A DNA stretch of 64,000 bases from Clostridia bacterium (GTDB lineage: Bacteria > Bacillota > Clostridia > Oscillospirales > Acutalibacteraceae), in contig JAFQRA010000004.1 of assembly GCA_017410325.1 (NCBI GenBank), positions 1-64,000 of the forward strand, given 5' to 3'. A program made the position numbers and the translations under genes. This document shows positions 16,378 through 24,699 of this stretch, piece by piece; within the stretch, counting starts at the first letter, position 1; each line of letters starts with the position of its first letter. The notes beneath the pieces were generated by a model. That model searched no databases and was not told the DNA's origin. It saw nothing but the letters and a program-made list of their open reading frames with translations.

Positions 16378-17913
16378 ATGAAAACTATTCCGGAATACGG
16401 CCGCCCCTATGATGAAGTGCTCAAGGCACTTGACGAATACGGTATGGACGACCCCGATTACAAGGACAAAAAAACCTGGAGTCTTGTTTATTATAAGGAT
16501 GCGGAATATACGCATTTTCTTGCGGAAGCTTATGAAAAGTATATGTCCGCCAACGGACTTAACCCCACAGCCTTCAAGAGCCTTAAGCGCTTTGAAAACG
16601 ATATCGTTGCCTTTACCGCCGAGCTTCTTCATGCGGGCGAGCAGGCTGCGGGCTGTGTAACCTCCTGCGGTACGGAAAGCTGTATGCTTGCAGTTAAGAC
16701 CTACCGTGACTGGGCAAGAAAAGAAAAGGGAATTAAAAAGCCTGAAATGATTGTCTGTGAAACCGCTCATGTTGCGTGGTTCAAGGGTGCAGAATATTTC
16801 GGCGTAAAGATTCATACGGTTCCCGTTGATAAGGACTGGAAAATCGATATCAACGCCGTAAAGCGTAAGATAAACAAGAACACGATTATGCTTCTCGGTG
16901 CGGCACCCGAGTATCCTCACGGTATTATTGATGATATTTGCGCACTCGGTGAACTCGGCATAAAGCACAACATTCCCGTTCACGTTGATGCCTGTGTAGG
17001 CGGTTATCTGCTTCCCTTTATGGTGCAGGCAGGTGCTGACCTTCCTCCCTTTGATTTCCTCGTTCCCGGTGTTACGTCTATGTCGGCTGACATTCACAAG
17101 TACGGCTTTGCATCAAAGGGTTGCAGCTGTATTCTCTATAAAAACCTTGATTTGTTCAAGTATCAGTGCTTTGTTCATCCCAACTGGCCGGGCGGACTCT
17201 TCGCTTCTCCCGCCTTCCTCGGTACACGTCCCGGCGGTGCTTATGCGGCAGCCTGGGCTGCTATTCAGGCAAACGGCAGACAGGGCTATATTGAAATGGC
17301 AAAGCAGACTATGGCTAATGCTGACCGTATACGCGAAGGTATCAGAAGCTTTGAAGAGCTTGAAATCATCGGCGACCCCAAGTGCAGTCTTGTTGCATAC
17401 CGCTCAAAAGACCCGTATAATGTCAACATTTTTGCAGTTGGCGATATTATGCAGGAAAAGGGCTGGCATATCGACAGGCTTATTCACCCCGATGGCCTTC
17501 ATGCAATGATTACCTGCTCGCACGACGATGCGATTGACCGCTATTTTGCAGACCTTCGTGAGGCTGTTGATGCTGTTAAGGGTAAGCCTGAGCTTGCACT
17601 TAAGGGTGAGGCTGCAACATATTCAACAGTAGGTCATATTCCGCTGCTCGGTATGGTACGCTCGTCTGTTCTTAACGTTTTCTCACAGTCTTACGAGATT
17701 TCCAAAGGCCTTATTGATATTTCCGATTCGACACAGGTTACCGGCGGCGGTATGCTTGACAAGATTACGAATAAGCTTGTTATGGCAGACCTTAAAAAGC
17801 CCGGCTCGGTTAAGAAGCTTGTTAACGGTGCAAAAGCTGCCGGAGTTATCGGCGCATCAGCGGCGGCTGTGGGTACAGCGTTTGCAATTGCAAAGAAAAA
17901 GATTAAAAAATAA
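16378..17913 (+). CDS. Sphingosine-1-phosphate lyase-like PLP decarboxylase
   Basis: A 511-residue fold-type I PLP enzyme. The cofactor site shows VTSCGTESCMLAVK (phosphate loop), HVDACVGG (Asp204 stacking the ring) and SADIHKYGF with Lys241 as the Schiff-base lysine. HIHKYG-type context, the FENDIVAF start and GTRPGGAYAAAWA resemble S1P lyase and related group II decarboxylases. Eukaryotic S1P lyase carries an N-terminal membrane helix. Here the N terminus is soluble, and a hydrophobic stretch (about residues 487-503) plus a Lys-rich end sits at the C terminus. GGAG precedes the ATG. It follows the DUF819 gene by 15 bp and ends at a terminator. Substrate is not proven: long-chain-base phosphate or an amino acid. 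Confidence 0.78.
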   Translation: MKTIPEYGRPYDEVLKALDEYGMDDPDYKDKKTWSLVYYKDAEYTHFLAEAYEKYMSANGLNPTAFKSLKRFENDIVAFTAELLHAGEQAAGCVTSCGTESCMLAVKTYRDWARKEKGIKKPEMIVCETAHVAWFKGAEYFGVKIHTVPVDKDWKIDINAVKRKINKNTIMLLGAAPEYPHGIIDDICALGELGIKHNIPVHVDACVGGYLLPFMVQAGADLPPFDFLVPGVTSMSADIHKYGFASKGCSCILYKNLDLFKYQCFVHPNWPGGLFASPAFLGTRPGGAYAAAWAAIQANGRQGYIEMAKQTMANADRIREGIRSFEELEIIGDPKCSLVAYRSKDPYNVNIFAVGDIMQEKGWHIDRLIHPDGLHAMITCSHDDAIDRYFADLREAVDAVKGKPELALKGEAATYSTVGHIPLLGMVRSSVLNVFSQSYEISKGLIDISDSTQVTGGGMLDKITNKLVMADLKKPGSVKKLVNGAKAAGVIGASAAAVGTAFAIAKKKIKK

Positions 17914-17923
17914 ACTTTTAATT

Positions 17924-17954
17924 ATGAGCTTTCCGCTTAGGAGGGCTCATTTTT
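17924..17954 (+). terminator. Intrinsic terminator
   Basis: An 11-bp stem with two G-T pairs (17924-17934 and 17940-17950), loop of five, then TTTT, directly after the PLP enzyme gene. Confidence 0.82.
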
Positions 17955-17983
17955 GTATATTTATAAATATTTTTAAGATACAC

Positions 17984-18012
17984 TTGAATTTTTATAAATT
18001 TTATTGTAGAAT
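17984..18012 (+). promoter_or_regulatory. Predicted promoter of the DAHP synthase gene
   Basis: TTGAAT (17984-17989), a 17-bp spacer and TAGAAT (18007-18012) lie 34 bp before the start. Confidence 0.65.
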
Positions 18013-18046
18013 AGTCCGTAAATTTATTCAGCAAAGAAGTGTTTTT

Positions 18047-19075
18047 ATGGCAATGGTTTTTGAAAGAAAGCTTCCGATTCCCAAGGAAGTTAAAGAACAG
18101 TATCCGCTTTCTGCCGAGCTTGAAAAAGTTGTCAGCAAAAGGGCAGTGGAGATAAGCGATATTTTTACAGGCAAAAGCGACAGACTTGCACTTATCATCG
18201 GCCCTTGTTCCGCTGATAATGAAGACAGTGTAATTGATTATATTTACCGCCTTCGCGCCGTGCAGGATAAGGTCAGCGATAAAATTCTCATAATTCCGAG
18301 AATTTATACCAACAAGCCCCGTACAACGGGTGACGGCTACAAGGGCATGCTTCATCAGCCCAATCCCAACGAAAAGCCCGATATGTATAAGGGTATAGTT
18401 GCAATCCGTGAGCTTCATATGAGAGCGCTCAGCGAAACGGGCTTCTCCTGTGCGGATGAAATGCTTTACCCCGAAAATTATTGGTATCTGAGCGATATTC
18501 TCGGCTATGTTGCCGTCGGTGCACGTTCGGTTGAAAATCAGCAGCACAGGCTTGTTTCAAGCGGTATTTCCGTGCCTGTCGGTATGAAGAATCCCACAAG
18601 CGGTGATATTTCCGTTATGATGAACTCTGTTACTGCCGCACAGCACAAGCACACTTTTATTTACCGCGGCTGGGAGGTTCATTCCGAGGGCAATCCGCTT
18701 GCTCACACAATTCTCAGAGGTTACGTCAATAAGCACGGCCAGTCAATGCCCAACTACCATTTTGAGGATTTGGTGCACCTTGCCGATATTTATGCGGACA
18801 GCGGCCTTAATAACCCCGGTGTAATTGTTGACACCAACCACGCAAACTCGGGCAAGAAATATCTTGAGCAGATAAGAATTACCAAAGAGGTGCTTCATTC
18901 CTGCCGCCACGATGCTTCGGTCAAAAAGCTCGTCAAGGGCTTTATGATTGAAAGCTATATTGAGGACGGTGCGCAGAAAATAGGGGAGTGCATCTACGGA
19001 AAATCCATTACCGACCCCTGCCTCGGCTGGGAAAAAACCGAAAAGCTCATTTACGATATAGCAGATTTACTCTGA
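18047..19075 (+). CDS. aroF: 3-deoxy-7-phosphoheptulonate synthase, class I
   Basis: A 342-residue enzyme that joins phosphoenolpyruvate and erythrose-4-phosphate in the first step of the shikimate pathway. Conserved blocks are LALIIGPCSADNEDS, PRIYTNKPRTTGDGYKG (PEP contacts), ADEMLYPENYWYLSD, GARSVENQQHR, GMKNPTSGD and VDTNHANSGKKY. Length and motifs place it with the type I-alpha AroF/G/H group. The symbol chosen among those paralogues is nominal. The reading frame is open far upstream through the preceding gene, but the ATG at 18047 is the start that follows both terminator and promoter. The ribosome binding site (AGAAG) is weak. It is monocistronic. Confidence 0.92.
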   Translation: MAMVFERKLPIPKEVKEQYPLSAELEKVVSKRAVEISDIFTGKSDRLALIIGPCSADNEDSVIDYIYRLRAVQDKVSDKILIIPRIYTNKPRTTGDGYKGMLHQPNPNEKPDMYKGIVAIRELHMRALSETGFSCADEMLYPENYWYLSDILGYVAVGARSVENQQHRLVSSGISVPVGMKNPTSGDISVMMNSVTAAQHKHTFIYRGWEVHSEGNPLAHTILRGYVNKHGQSMPNYHFEDLVHLADIYADSGLNNPGVIVDTNHANSGKKYLEQIRITKEVLHSCRHDASVKKLVKGFMIESYIEDGAQKIGECIYGKSITDPCLGWEKTEKLIYDIADLL

Positions 19076-19094
19076 GTTAATACGTATAACTATA

Positions 19095-19126
19095 AAAATC
19101 ACCGTCCGTGGGCGGTGATTTTTTAA
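19095..19126 (+). terminator. Intrinsic terminator
   Basis: A 10-bp stem (19095-19104 and 19113-19122) ending in a T run, after the DAHP synthase gene. Confidence 0.9.
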
Positions 19127-19196
19127 CAGAATGGCGTTCATTTACTTGTGAAGCTATAGATTTGCTTAAGAAGTATTGACAAGCTCACTTAAAACG

Positions 19197-20099
19197 TTAT
19201 TTTATACTTACGGTATACCGGGGATTTGGTTCATTTTCGATAATATCTTCGACCAATGAAATGCTTATTGCATAGAATTCAGTTTCACTTCCCGGGTTAT
19301 ACCAAGACTCTTTTACGATTTTTCTGTTATCAAAAAATTCAATGGTCTTAAGTGCGGTTCTTTCTTGACCCTCGTAAGTGACATAAACAATAGCCTTATT
19401 ACTTTCGGTGTACTCATACTCAACAACATACCAATCGTAAGTTTCTTTAATCAGCCTGCCGTTTGAGTCGAACTCATACTTGCAGTTATCTTTGCTTGTT
19501 GAATCGGTTCTTATTAAGTTGTCGGAATCATCATAATAAAAATCAGTTTCATCAAAAAGCTCGCCGTCACTTCGGACAGTCTCTTTTATGCATAAATTTT
19601 TTTCATTATAAAGATATTCTTCAGTCGTTCCTTTGTCATCGGTGATTTTTGAAATATTTCCGTTTGAGTCATATTCATATGTGAACCCGAAATCAAAAGC
19701 GAACTCTCCGCTATCAATGGTGAAAACATCACATTTAATGCATCTGCCATTTGAATCGTATTCATAGGCTTTCTCAGCAATTTTTATATTTTGAGCATCA
19801 AAATAGGAAACTTTTATCTTTTTACCGTTTTTGTCATATTCGTATTTGATTTCAGCAGCGTCTGCATTTTCGGTAACATCTGCTAATTCTGTAGCTTTTC
19901 CCGGGTTTGTTTGGCTGATAATATTACCTTTATCATTAAACGAAAATACTGAAATTTTGTCCTCAAAAGGTACTTCTACTTGATATGCCTCCGCTTTGCC
20001 GGTATCATTTTCTCCCGGTTGATTTTTGCTACAGCCTGATAAGGTGATTAACAAGAGAGCAAATACCAAAGAAAAAACTCGGATATACTTAGTTTTCAT
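19197..20099 (-). CDS. Lipoprotein with YD/RHS-like repeats
   Basis: A 300-residue exported lipoprotein. It has a signal peptide with lipobox LSGC (Cys near residue 23) and then a run of beta-hairpin units of about 20-25 residues of the form YEYDxNGxxIK: YEYDKNGKKIK, YEYDSNGRCIK, YEYDSNGNISK, YEFDSNGRLIK and others. These resemble the YD repeats of RHS and wall-associated proteins, but only some six to eight units are present and no toxin or cage domain follows. It is probably a surface binding protein. It is a single gene with no informative neighbour. Confidence 0.7.
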   Translation of the reverse strand: MKTKYIRVFSLVFALLLITLSGCSKNQPGENDTGKAEAYQVEVPFEDKISVFSFNDKGNIISQTNPGKATELADVTENADAAEIKYEYDKNGKKIKVSYFDAQNIKIAEKAYEYDSNGRCIKCDVFTIDSGEFAFDFGFTYEYDSNGNISKITDDKGTTEEYLYNEKNLCIKETVRSDGELFDETDFYYDDSDNLIRTDSTSKDNCKYEFDSNGRLIKETYDWYVVEYEYTESNKAIVYVTYEGQERTALKTIEFFDNRKIVKESWYNPGSETEFYAISISLVEDIIENEPNPRYTVSIK

Positions 20100-20158
20100 T
20101 GTGTTTCCTCCGCTATAATTACATTATTCGATTAAATTATAAACACCAAATACTTAAT

Positions 20159-20193
20159 AAAAAAGCAGCTCTCAGAATTATCGTTGAGCCACT
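20159..20193 (-). terminator. Intrinsic terminator after rhaD
   Basis: On the minus strand an 8-bp stem with two G-T pairs (20193-20186 and 20171-20164) is followed by a run of T just past the rhaD stop. Confidence 0.6.
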
Positions 20194-20202
20194 TTTGTGT
20201 GA

Positions 20203-21018
20203 TTATATGTTAAGAAAATCTTTGCGGTACTTTACGCCGAAGAATTCGGCAAGCTCAACCATTTCGCTGTCCTTGATTGTGTTTACTCTGGGCATATGTG
20301 CCGTGAGCATATAAATCTGAGCAGCCTTTTCAACCGTTTCAATAAGGCCGAAGGTTTCGTCCATCGTTTTTCCTGCGCCGTAGATGCCGTGCATACCCCA
20401 TACAACAAGGCGGAATTCTTCCATTTTCTTTGCTGTTGCTTCGCCGATTTCGTTCGTGCCGCAAAGCATCCAGGGGAGAACGCCTACGCCGTCGGGGAAT
20501 ACAACAATGCATTCGGTGCACATTTCCCAAAGCGTATGAGTGAACTTCTTTTCGTCAAGCTCGTGTATGTAGTTCATTGCAAGCGTGTTTGTGGGGTGAG
20601 AATGCATAACGACTCTGTTTTCGGGGTCAACCTTAAGTCTTGCCATGTGGCTCATAAGGTGTGCGGGAAGCTCGCTTGTGAACTTGCCGCCGTCTGCCCA
20701 GCCCCAGAGAAGCTCGGCCGTCGTGCCGTCTTGGGCAATACGGATAATTCCGAGGTTGTTTTCGGGGTCATCCATAACGTTTTTGAAATATTTGCCCGTA
20801 CCGGTAACAATGAAAATCTTACCGATAAGAGCAGTTGCATCAAAGCCCGTGGGGATAGTGCGGATAACGTTGTTAAGGTCAAGGTATTCTGCAACCTCGT
20901 CGGTTTCAAGCATATAGCTAATGTTGCCTCCGTTGCGCTCGTCCCAGCCGAGGCGGTACATATTTGCGGTTGTTGCCTGCATTTCCTTGACAAATTTTGC
21001 TGTTAAAATATCCTTCAT
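20203..21018 (-). CDS. rhaD: Rhamnulose-1-phosphate aldolase
   Basis: A 271-residue class II zinc aldolase that splits L-rhamnulose-1-phosphate into dihydroxyacetone phosphate and L-lactaldehyde. Diagnostic residues are visible: GGNIS near the start, catalytic Glu in TSELPAHL, zinc His pair in VMHSHPTN and a third zinc His in WGMHGIYGAG. Length equals the E. coli enzyme (274). The start at 21018 has GGGAGA upstream; an ATG 22 codons earlier lacks one. The other rhamnose genes (isomerase, kinase) are not in this window. The promoter carries an inverted repeat over its -35. Confidence 0.92.
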   Translation of the reverse strand: MKDILTAKFVKEMQATTANMYRLGWDERNGGNISYMLETDEVAEYLDLNNVIRTIPTGFDATALIGKIFIVTGTGKYFKNVMDDPENNLGIIRIAQDGTTAELLWGWADGGKFTSELPAHLMSHMARLKVDPENRVVMHSHPTNTLAMNYIHELDEKKFTHTLWEMCTECIVVFPDGVGVLPWMLCGTNEIGEATAKKMEEFRLVVWGMHGIYGAGKTMDETFGLIETVEKAAQIYMLTAHMPRVNTIKDSEMVELAEFFGVKYRKDFLNI

Positions 21019-21055
21019 TTCAAATTTCTCCCGTGATTTATTTTTACAACAAAAT

Positions 21056-21084
21056 ATTATATCATTATTTTTCCATTCATTCAA
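21056..21084 (-). promoter_or_regulatory. Predicted promoter of rhaD
   Basis: On the minus strand TTGAAT (21084-21079), a 17-bp spacer and TATAAT (21061-21056) lie 38 bp before the start. Confidence 0.72.
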
Positions 21085-21099
21085 GCGAAATTTGAATGA
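21077..21099. promoter_or_regulatory. Candidate operator at the rhaD promoter
   Basis: TCATTCAA (21077-21084) and TTGAATGA (21092-21099) form a perfect 8-bp inverted repeat around a 7-bp spacer, covering the -35 box of rhaD. This is a good candidate for a sugar-responsive repressor site. Confidence 0.55.
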
Positions 21100-21127
21100 T
21101 TTTATAATTATATATTCACAAATTGTC

Positions 21128-21156
21128 TTTACAACCGTAAACTAAAATATTATAAT
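21128..21156 (+). promoter_or_regulatory. Predicted promoter of the deacetylase operon
   Basis: TTTACA (21128-21133), a 17-bp spacer and TATAAT (21151-21156), 53 bp before the start codon and divergent from rhaD. Confidence 0.72.
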
Positions 21157-21208
21157 ATTAATGGTTTATTTTTACTTTTGGAAATTTAAATATGAAAGGA
21201 ATTAAATT

Positions 21209-22108
21209 ATGGAAAGATATCTTATTATCAATGCAGATGATTTCGGTATGTGCCGTGCCGCCAACTTCGGCGTTTTTGACTTGCTCAAGTCCGGCGGTAT
21301 CACTTCTTCAACTATTATGGCTCCCTGCGGCTGGGCACCCGAAGCCGTTAAATTTGCCAAAGAGCACCCCGAGTTTGCCATTGGCGTTCACCTTACCACA
21401 ACTGCCGAATGGGAAAACTACCGCTGGGGTCCCGTTTGCTCGGGCGAAAACGCTTCCCTCAGAGATAAGGACGGTTATTTTTACCACGAGTGTGACGAGT
21501 TTGAAGAGCACGCAGACCTTGAAGAGGTTGAAAGAGAAGCTAAGGCTCAGATTGAAAAGCTCAAGTCACTCGGTCTCAATCCCTCCCACCTCGACAACCA
21601 TATGGGCTCACTCTACGGAGTTGCAACCGGCCGTTTCGAGCTGCTTGAGCTTATGATTAAGATTGCGGGCGAGTATCAGCTTCCGCTTCGTATGCCTATG
21701 AATTTTACCGAAGAGCAGTTCGGCAACACGATGCTCGACGTTCAGGCTCCCAAGGAGCTTGTTCTCGGCCTTATCAGCAAGGTTGTCGCTTACGGTAAGT
21801 CACTCGGTGTAGCTATGCCCGATTACCTTATGCCCGGTGACTGGTCAGGTCCGCAGGCTGACAGCTATGAGAACTTTAAGGAGTACATTTACGAAATGTA
21901 CAGAGGTTTCCCCGAGGGTGTTGTTGAAACCTATATTCACCCTGCTTACGAAACCGACGAGCTTAAGGGCACAACAGGCTGCTGGAACCGCAGAGTATGG
22001 GAATACAAGCTTTTCTCCGACCCGCAGACAAAGCAGCACATAGACTCTCTCGGCATTAAGCTTATCAACTACCGTGACCTTGCAAAGATGCGTGCAGAAG
22101 GCAGATAA
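21209..22108 (+). CDS. ChbG/HpnK-family carbohydrate deacetylase
   Basis: A 299-residue YdjC-fold enzyme. The metal site is visible as INADDFGMC (two Asp, residues 9-10) and the His of GVHLTTTAEW, with a further His in SHLDNHMGSLYG. Family members remove N-acetyl groups from chitooligosaccharides or related sugars. The N-terminal MERYLI strand follows a GAAAGGA ribosome binding site. No signal peptide is present, so it acts on an imported sugar. Longer than E. coli ChbG (about 250) through an extended C terminus. It is followed after 12 bp by a nitroreductase gene. Confidence 0.85.
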   Translation: MERYLIINADDFGMCRAANFGVFDLLKSGGITSSTIMAPCGWAPEAVKFAKEHPEFAIGVHLTTTAEWENYRWGPVCSGENASLRDKDGYFYHECDEFEEHADLEEVEREAKAQIEKLKSLGLNPSHLDNHMGSLYGVATGRFELLELMIKIAGEYQLPLRMPMNFTEEQFGNTMLDVQAPKELVLGLISKVVAYGKSLGVAMPDYLMPGDWSGPQADSYENFKEYIYEMYRGFPEGVVETYIHPAYETDELKGTTGCWNRRVWEYKLFSDPQTKQHIDSLGIKLINYRDLAKMRAEGR

Positions 22109-22120
22109 GGAGAATAATTT

Positions 22121-22693
22121 ATGTTTTCCGAACTTGTAAAAGCAACACGCAGTTACCGCAATTTTGACCCGTCTGTCAGGCTGACGGATGAACAGTTAAG
22201 CTCTCTCATTGAGCTTTGCCGTTTCACTCCTTCCACCGCCAACAGTCAATCGATAAAGTTTGCCTATGCCAACACCGAGGAAGCCTGCAAAAAGGTTTTC
22301 GGTATTCTCGGTTGGGCCGGCTATCTTACCGATAAGCCCCCTTATGACGGTAACGTGCCTGCGGCTTATATTCTTGTTTGCTACGATAATTCAATCAGCA
22401 AAGACCTTGAAATTGATGCAGGCATCTGTGCACAGACGATAGTTTTAGGCGCTATGGATATGGGCTTCGGTGCCTGTATGCTCGGCAGCTTCAGCAAGGA
22501 AAAAGCTGCGGAAATTTTTTCGCTTCCCGAACATATCAAGCCTCGCCTTGTTATTGCCCTGGGTAAGCCGAAGGAAACCGTTGAGGTTGTCGATATAAAG
22601 GACGGTAACGTTAAGTATTACCGCGACGGCAAGGAAAAGCACTATGTTCCTAAGCGTCCGCTTTCCGAAATTATGCTCCCCAAGGCAGAATAA
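22121..22693 (+). CDS. Nitroreductase-family protein
   Basis: A 190-residue FMN-dependent oxidoreductase. N-terminal TRSYRNFD (FMN phosphate contact), STANSQSIKF, and the C-terminal GFGACMLGSF plus IALGKPKE are typical of the family. Preceded by AAGGAGA. It is 12 bp downstream of the deacetylase, so co-transcribed, but I see no functional link. The physiological acceptor is unknown; many such proteins are flavin or quinone reductases. Confidence 0.87.
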   Translation: MFSELVKATRSYRNFDPSVRLTDEQLSSLIELCRFTPSTANSQSIKFAYANTEEACKKVFGILGWAGYLTDKPPYDGNVPAAYILVCYDNSISKDLEIDAGICAQTIVLGAMDMGFGACMLGSFSKEKAAEIFSLPEHIKPRLVIALGKPKETVEVVDIKDGNVKYYRDGKEKHYVPKRPLSEIMLPKAE

Positions 22694-22727
22694 TATTATG
22701 GCTTAACTGCCCGTAATTACAGCAATA

Positions 22728-22765
22728 AGCTCCCGTGCTCATTTGTAAAGCTGAGCATGGGAGCT
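22728..22765. terminator. Bidirectional hairpin between convergent genes
   Basis: A 14-bp stem with one mismatch (22728-22741 and 22752-22765) lies between the nitroreductase and anti-sigma genes. It has only short T-rich tails on either side. Confidence 0.65.
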
Positions 22766-22771
22766 GGTTTG

Positions 22772-23521
22772 TTATTCCAATTCTTTAATTAACGATATTA
22801 TTTCATCAAGTGTATATCCGTGTCCCGTAAAGCAGTACATAATGTTATCGTAAGCAAAGGTTACGCTTATTCTGTCGGGAGCATCTCCTGCTGTGTAGCA
22901 CACGGCGTCGGTATCAAATTTATCAATGTAAATTTTATCAAGAAGTATCTTGTTACCCATAGCGTCAATTCCTTCTTCAAATGCAAGGACGTATCCTTCC
23001 TCCGCACCGATGTTGAGCATATAAACGGATTGGTTAATGCTTTTACCGTTTTCGGTGCCGTCTGTTACTATTCTCGGCCACCACAGGCTGATTCTGGCAA
23101 TACTTCCGTCTTTATTAAGGCTTGTATCATAGTTTACAGTAGTGTTTTCCGCGTTTGCGCAGTGCAGTATATCAAAACCGAGCAGCGCTTCAATTTCTTC
23201 GTGCGACATCGGCAGCATATTTGAATATTCTTGTGTTTTCGGTGCCGTGTCGGGTATGGCTTTAAAAAACGCATTTTCAACTATTTGTTCGGTCGAGCCG
23301 TCATCAAATTTAATTGAGGATGACCAGTTCGTTCGGCTTGCCGCTGTGTAGGCTATTGTGCCGATGAGTAACAGTATAACTATTGTTGCAGCCACAGGTG
23401 CTTTAATGAATAAATCCTTTATGCTTGCTTTTTTAGAATTTTTGCTTTTGAATTCGGCAGCTTCGGTAATGTATTCATCGTTTATTTCTGATAAAACTGT
23501 TGAAATATCGTCTTTTCTCAT
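22772..23521 (-). CDS. Probable anti-sigma factor (single-pass membrane protein)
   Basis: A 249-residue protein. Residues 1-41 are cytosolic and acidic/basic mixed. A single membrane helix lies near 42-62 (APVAATIVILLLIGTIAYTA). The remaining 185 residues would be extracytoplasmic, with no recognised domain. It overlaps the upstream ECF sigma gene by 4 bp (ATGA), the usual arrangement for a sigma factor and the membrane protein that holds it inactive. The call rests on topology and context. No zinc anti-sigma HxxxCxxC motif is seen. Confidence 0.7.
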   Translation of the reverse strand: MRKDDISTVLSEINDEYITEAAEFKSKNSKKASIKDLFIKAPVAATIVILLLIGTIAYTAASRTNWSSSIKFDDGSTEQIVENAFFKAIPDTAPKTQEYSNMLPMSHEEIEALLGFDILHCANAENTTVNYDTSLNKDGSIARISLWWPRIVTDGTENGKSINQSVYMLNIGAEEGYVLAFEEGIDAMGNKILLDKIYIDKFDTDAVCYTAGDAPDRISVTFAYDNIMYCFTGHGYTLDEIISLIKELE

Positions 23522-24075
23522 ATATTGAACTCCCTTTCTATAAGATGTGATTTTAGTTTTTTTCTTGTTCGTGAAAGCCTTACGGTTACGTTGTGAACGG
23601 TGAGGTTCATATCTTTTGCTATTGCGGATAGTTCTTCGCCGAACCAGTATCTTTTTATGAATATTATTCGGTTATTCTTTTCGAGTGATTTTAAAAACGA
23701 ATTGATTTCCTGCAGTAGATTTTCAGCGTTTATTTCACTTTCAATACTGAAGTCGGATGGCAGACATCCCTCAATTTCGTCAAGTGCCGTATCGTAGAAG
23801 CTGTTTCTCTTTAACGCTGTGTTGGAACGGTGCTTTTTAAGTGCGTTATTGCGAACAACCCTGTAAACGTAAGCTGACAAGGTTTCGGGCTTTTCGGGCG
23901 GGATTTTGTTCCATACACCTAAAAAAGCATCGTTTACACATTCCTGCGCGTCGGCTTCGCTTCCGAGTATGTTAAACGCAATTGAGTGGCAGATTTTGGA
24001 ATATTTTTTTGAAAGCTCGGCTATTGCCTGCTCGGAGCGCTCAAAGAACAAATCGATTATTTTACTGTCGTCCAA
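23518..24075 (-). CDS. ECF-type RNA polymerase sigma factor
   Basis: A 185-residue sigma-70-family factor with region 2 (AFNILGSEADAQECVNDAFLGVWNKI, shown here in part as EADAQECVNDAF; about residues 35-60) and region 4 (ISRTRKKLKS-like helix at the C terminus, here RLSRTRKKLKSHL). The start is TTG, seven bases after GAGGTG; no ATG is available nearby. It is translationally coupled to the membrane protein downstream, its likely anti-sigma factor. Signal and regulon are unknown. Confidence 0.88.
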   Translation of the reverse strand: MDDSKIIDLFFERSEQAIAELSKKYSKICHSIAFNILGSEADAQECVNDAFLGVWNKIPPEKPETLSAYVYRVVRNNALKKHRSNTALKRNSFYDTALDEIEGCLPSDFSIESEINAENLLQEINSFLKSLEKNNRIIFIKRYWFGEELSAIAKDMNLTVHNVTVRLSRTRKKLKSHLIEREFNI

Positions 24076-24156
24076 GTTTTTTCACCTCTTTTCTCCCTTC
24101 AAACATTTACTACCTTTTTAGTGACAAATATCACAGAAAATAAGGAATTGTTTTTG

Positions 24157-24185
24157 TTGATTATTAATTTTATTTACAGTATAAT
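24157..24185 (+). promoter_or_regulatory. Predicted promoter of ybaK-birA
   Basis: TTGATT (24157-24162), a 17-bp spacer and TATAAT (24180-24185), 32 bp before the ybaK start. Confidence 0.75.
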
Positions 24186-24217
24186 ATTATTATTAATTAA
24201 AACAACGGTGAAATATT

Positions 24218-24697
24218 ATGGAAGAAAAAACAAATGTAATGCGAATTCTCGACCAAAAGAAGGTCAAATATATTCCGCATACTTATGAAACCGAGGTTGC
24301 CGCAAGCGGTACCGAAGCTGCGGATATAATCGGGCTTGAACACCGAAGAGTTTTCAAAACTCTGGTAACGGTCGGCAAATCGGCAAACCACTATGTATTT
24401 GTTATACCCGTTGAAAATGAGATTGATTTGAAAAAGGCGGCAAAGGCTGTCGGTGAAAAGTCGGTTGAAATGATTAAAGCCAAGGATTTGCTGCCGCTTA
24501 CGGGATATATTCACGGCGGATGCTCACCGATAGGTATGAAAAAGTTTTTTAAAACTACCTTTCACAATACAGCCGATGACTTTGAAAGCATAGTTTTCAG
24601 TGCTGGAAAAATAGGCTGTCATATTCAGCTTAATATTAAAGACCTTTCAAAGGTTATCCGCTTCGGCTTTGCCGATTTGATTAAGACAGAGGAATAA
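24218..24697 (+). CDS. ybaK: YbaK/EbsC-family aminoacyl-tRNA deacylase
   Basis: A 159-residue editing protein that in characterised relatives hydrolyses Cys-tRNA-Pro made by prolyl-tRNA synthetase. Family features are GLEHRRVFKTLV (Lys of the active site), VIPVENEIDLKKAAKA and the loop GYIHGGCSPIGMKKFF. Length is standard. ProS lies in the same window (2382-4091), although far away and not co-transcribed. It is 2 bp upstream of birA and shares its promoter. Confidence 0.9.
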   Translation: MEEKTNVMRILDQKKVKYIPHTYETEVAASGTEAADIIGLEHRRVFKTLVTVGKSANHYVFVIPVENEIDLKKAAKAVGEKSVEMIKAKDLLPLTGYIHGGCSPIGMKKFFKTTFHNTADDFESIVFSAGKIGCHIQLNIKDLSKVIRFGFADLIKTEE

Positions 24698-24699
24698 TT

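Noticed and set aside
16342-17097. 251-codon minus-strand frame opposite the PLP enzyme
   Set aside because: It lies wholly inside a conserved gene and its translation is Cys/Phe-rich with no motif.
17714-18046. N-terminal extension of DAHP synthase into the preceding gene
   Set aside because: The frame is open, but it crosses the PLP enzyme's terminator and the predicted promoter; the family starts near the ATG at 18047.
19197-20099. RHS toxin delivery gene
   Set aside because: The protein is only 300 residues, is a lipoprotein and has no C-terminal toxin or immunity gene.
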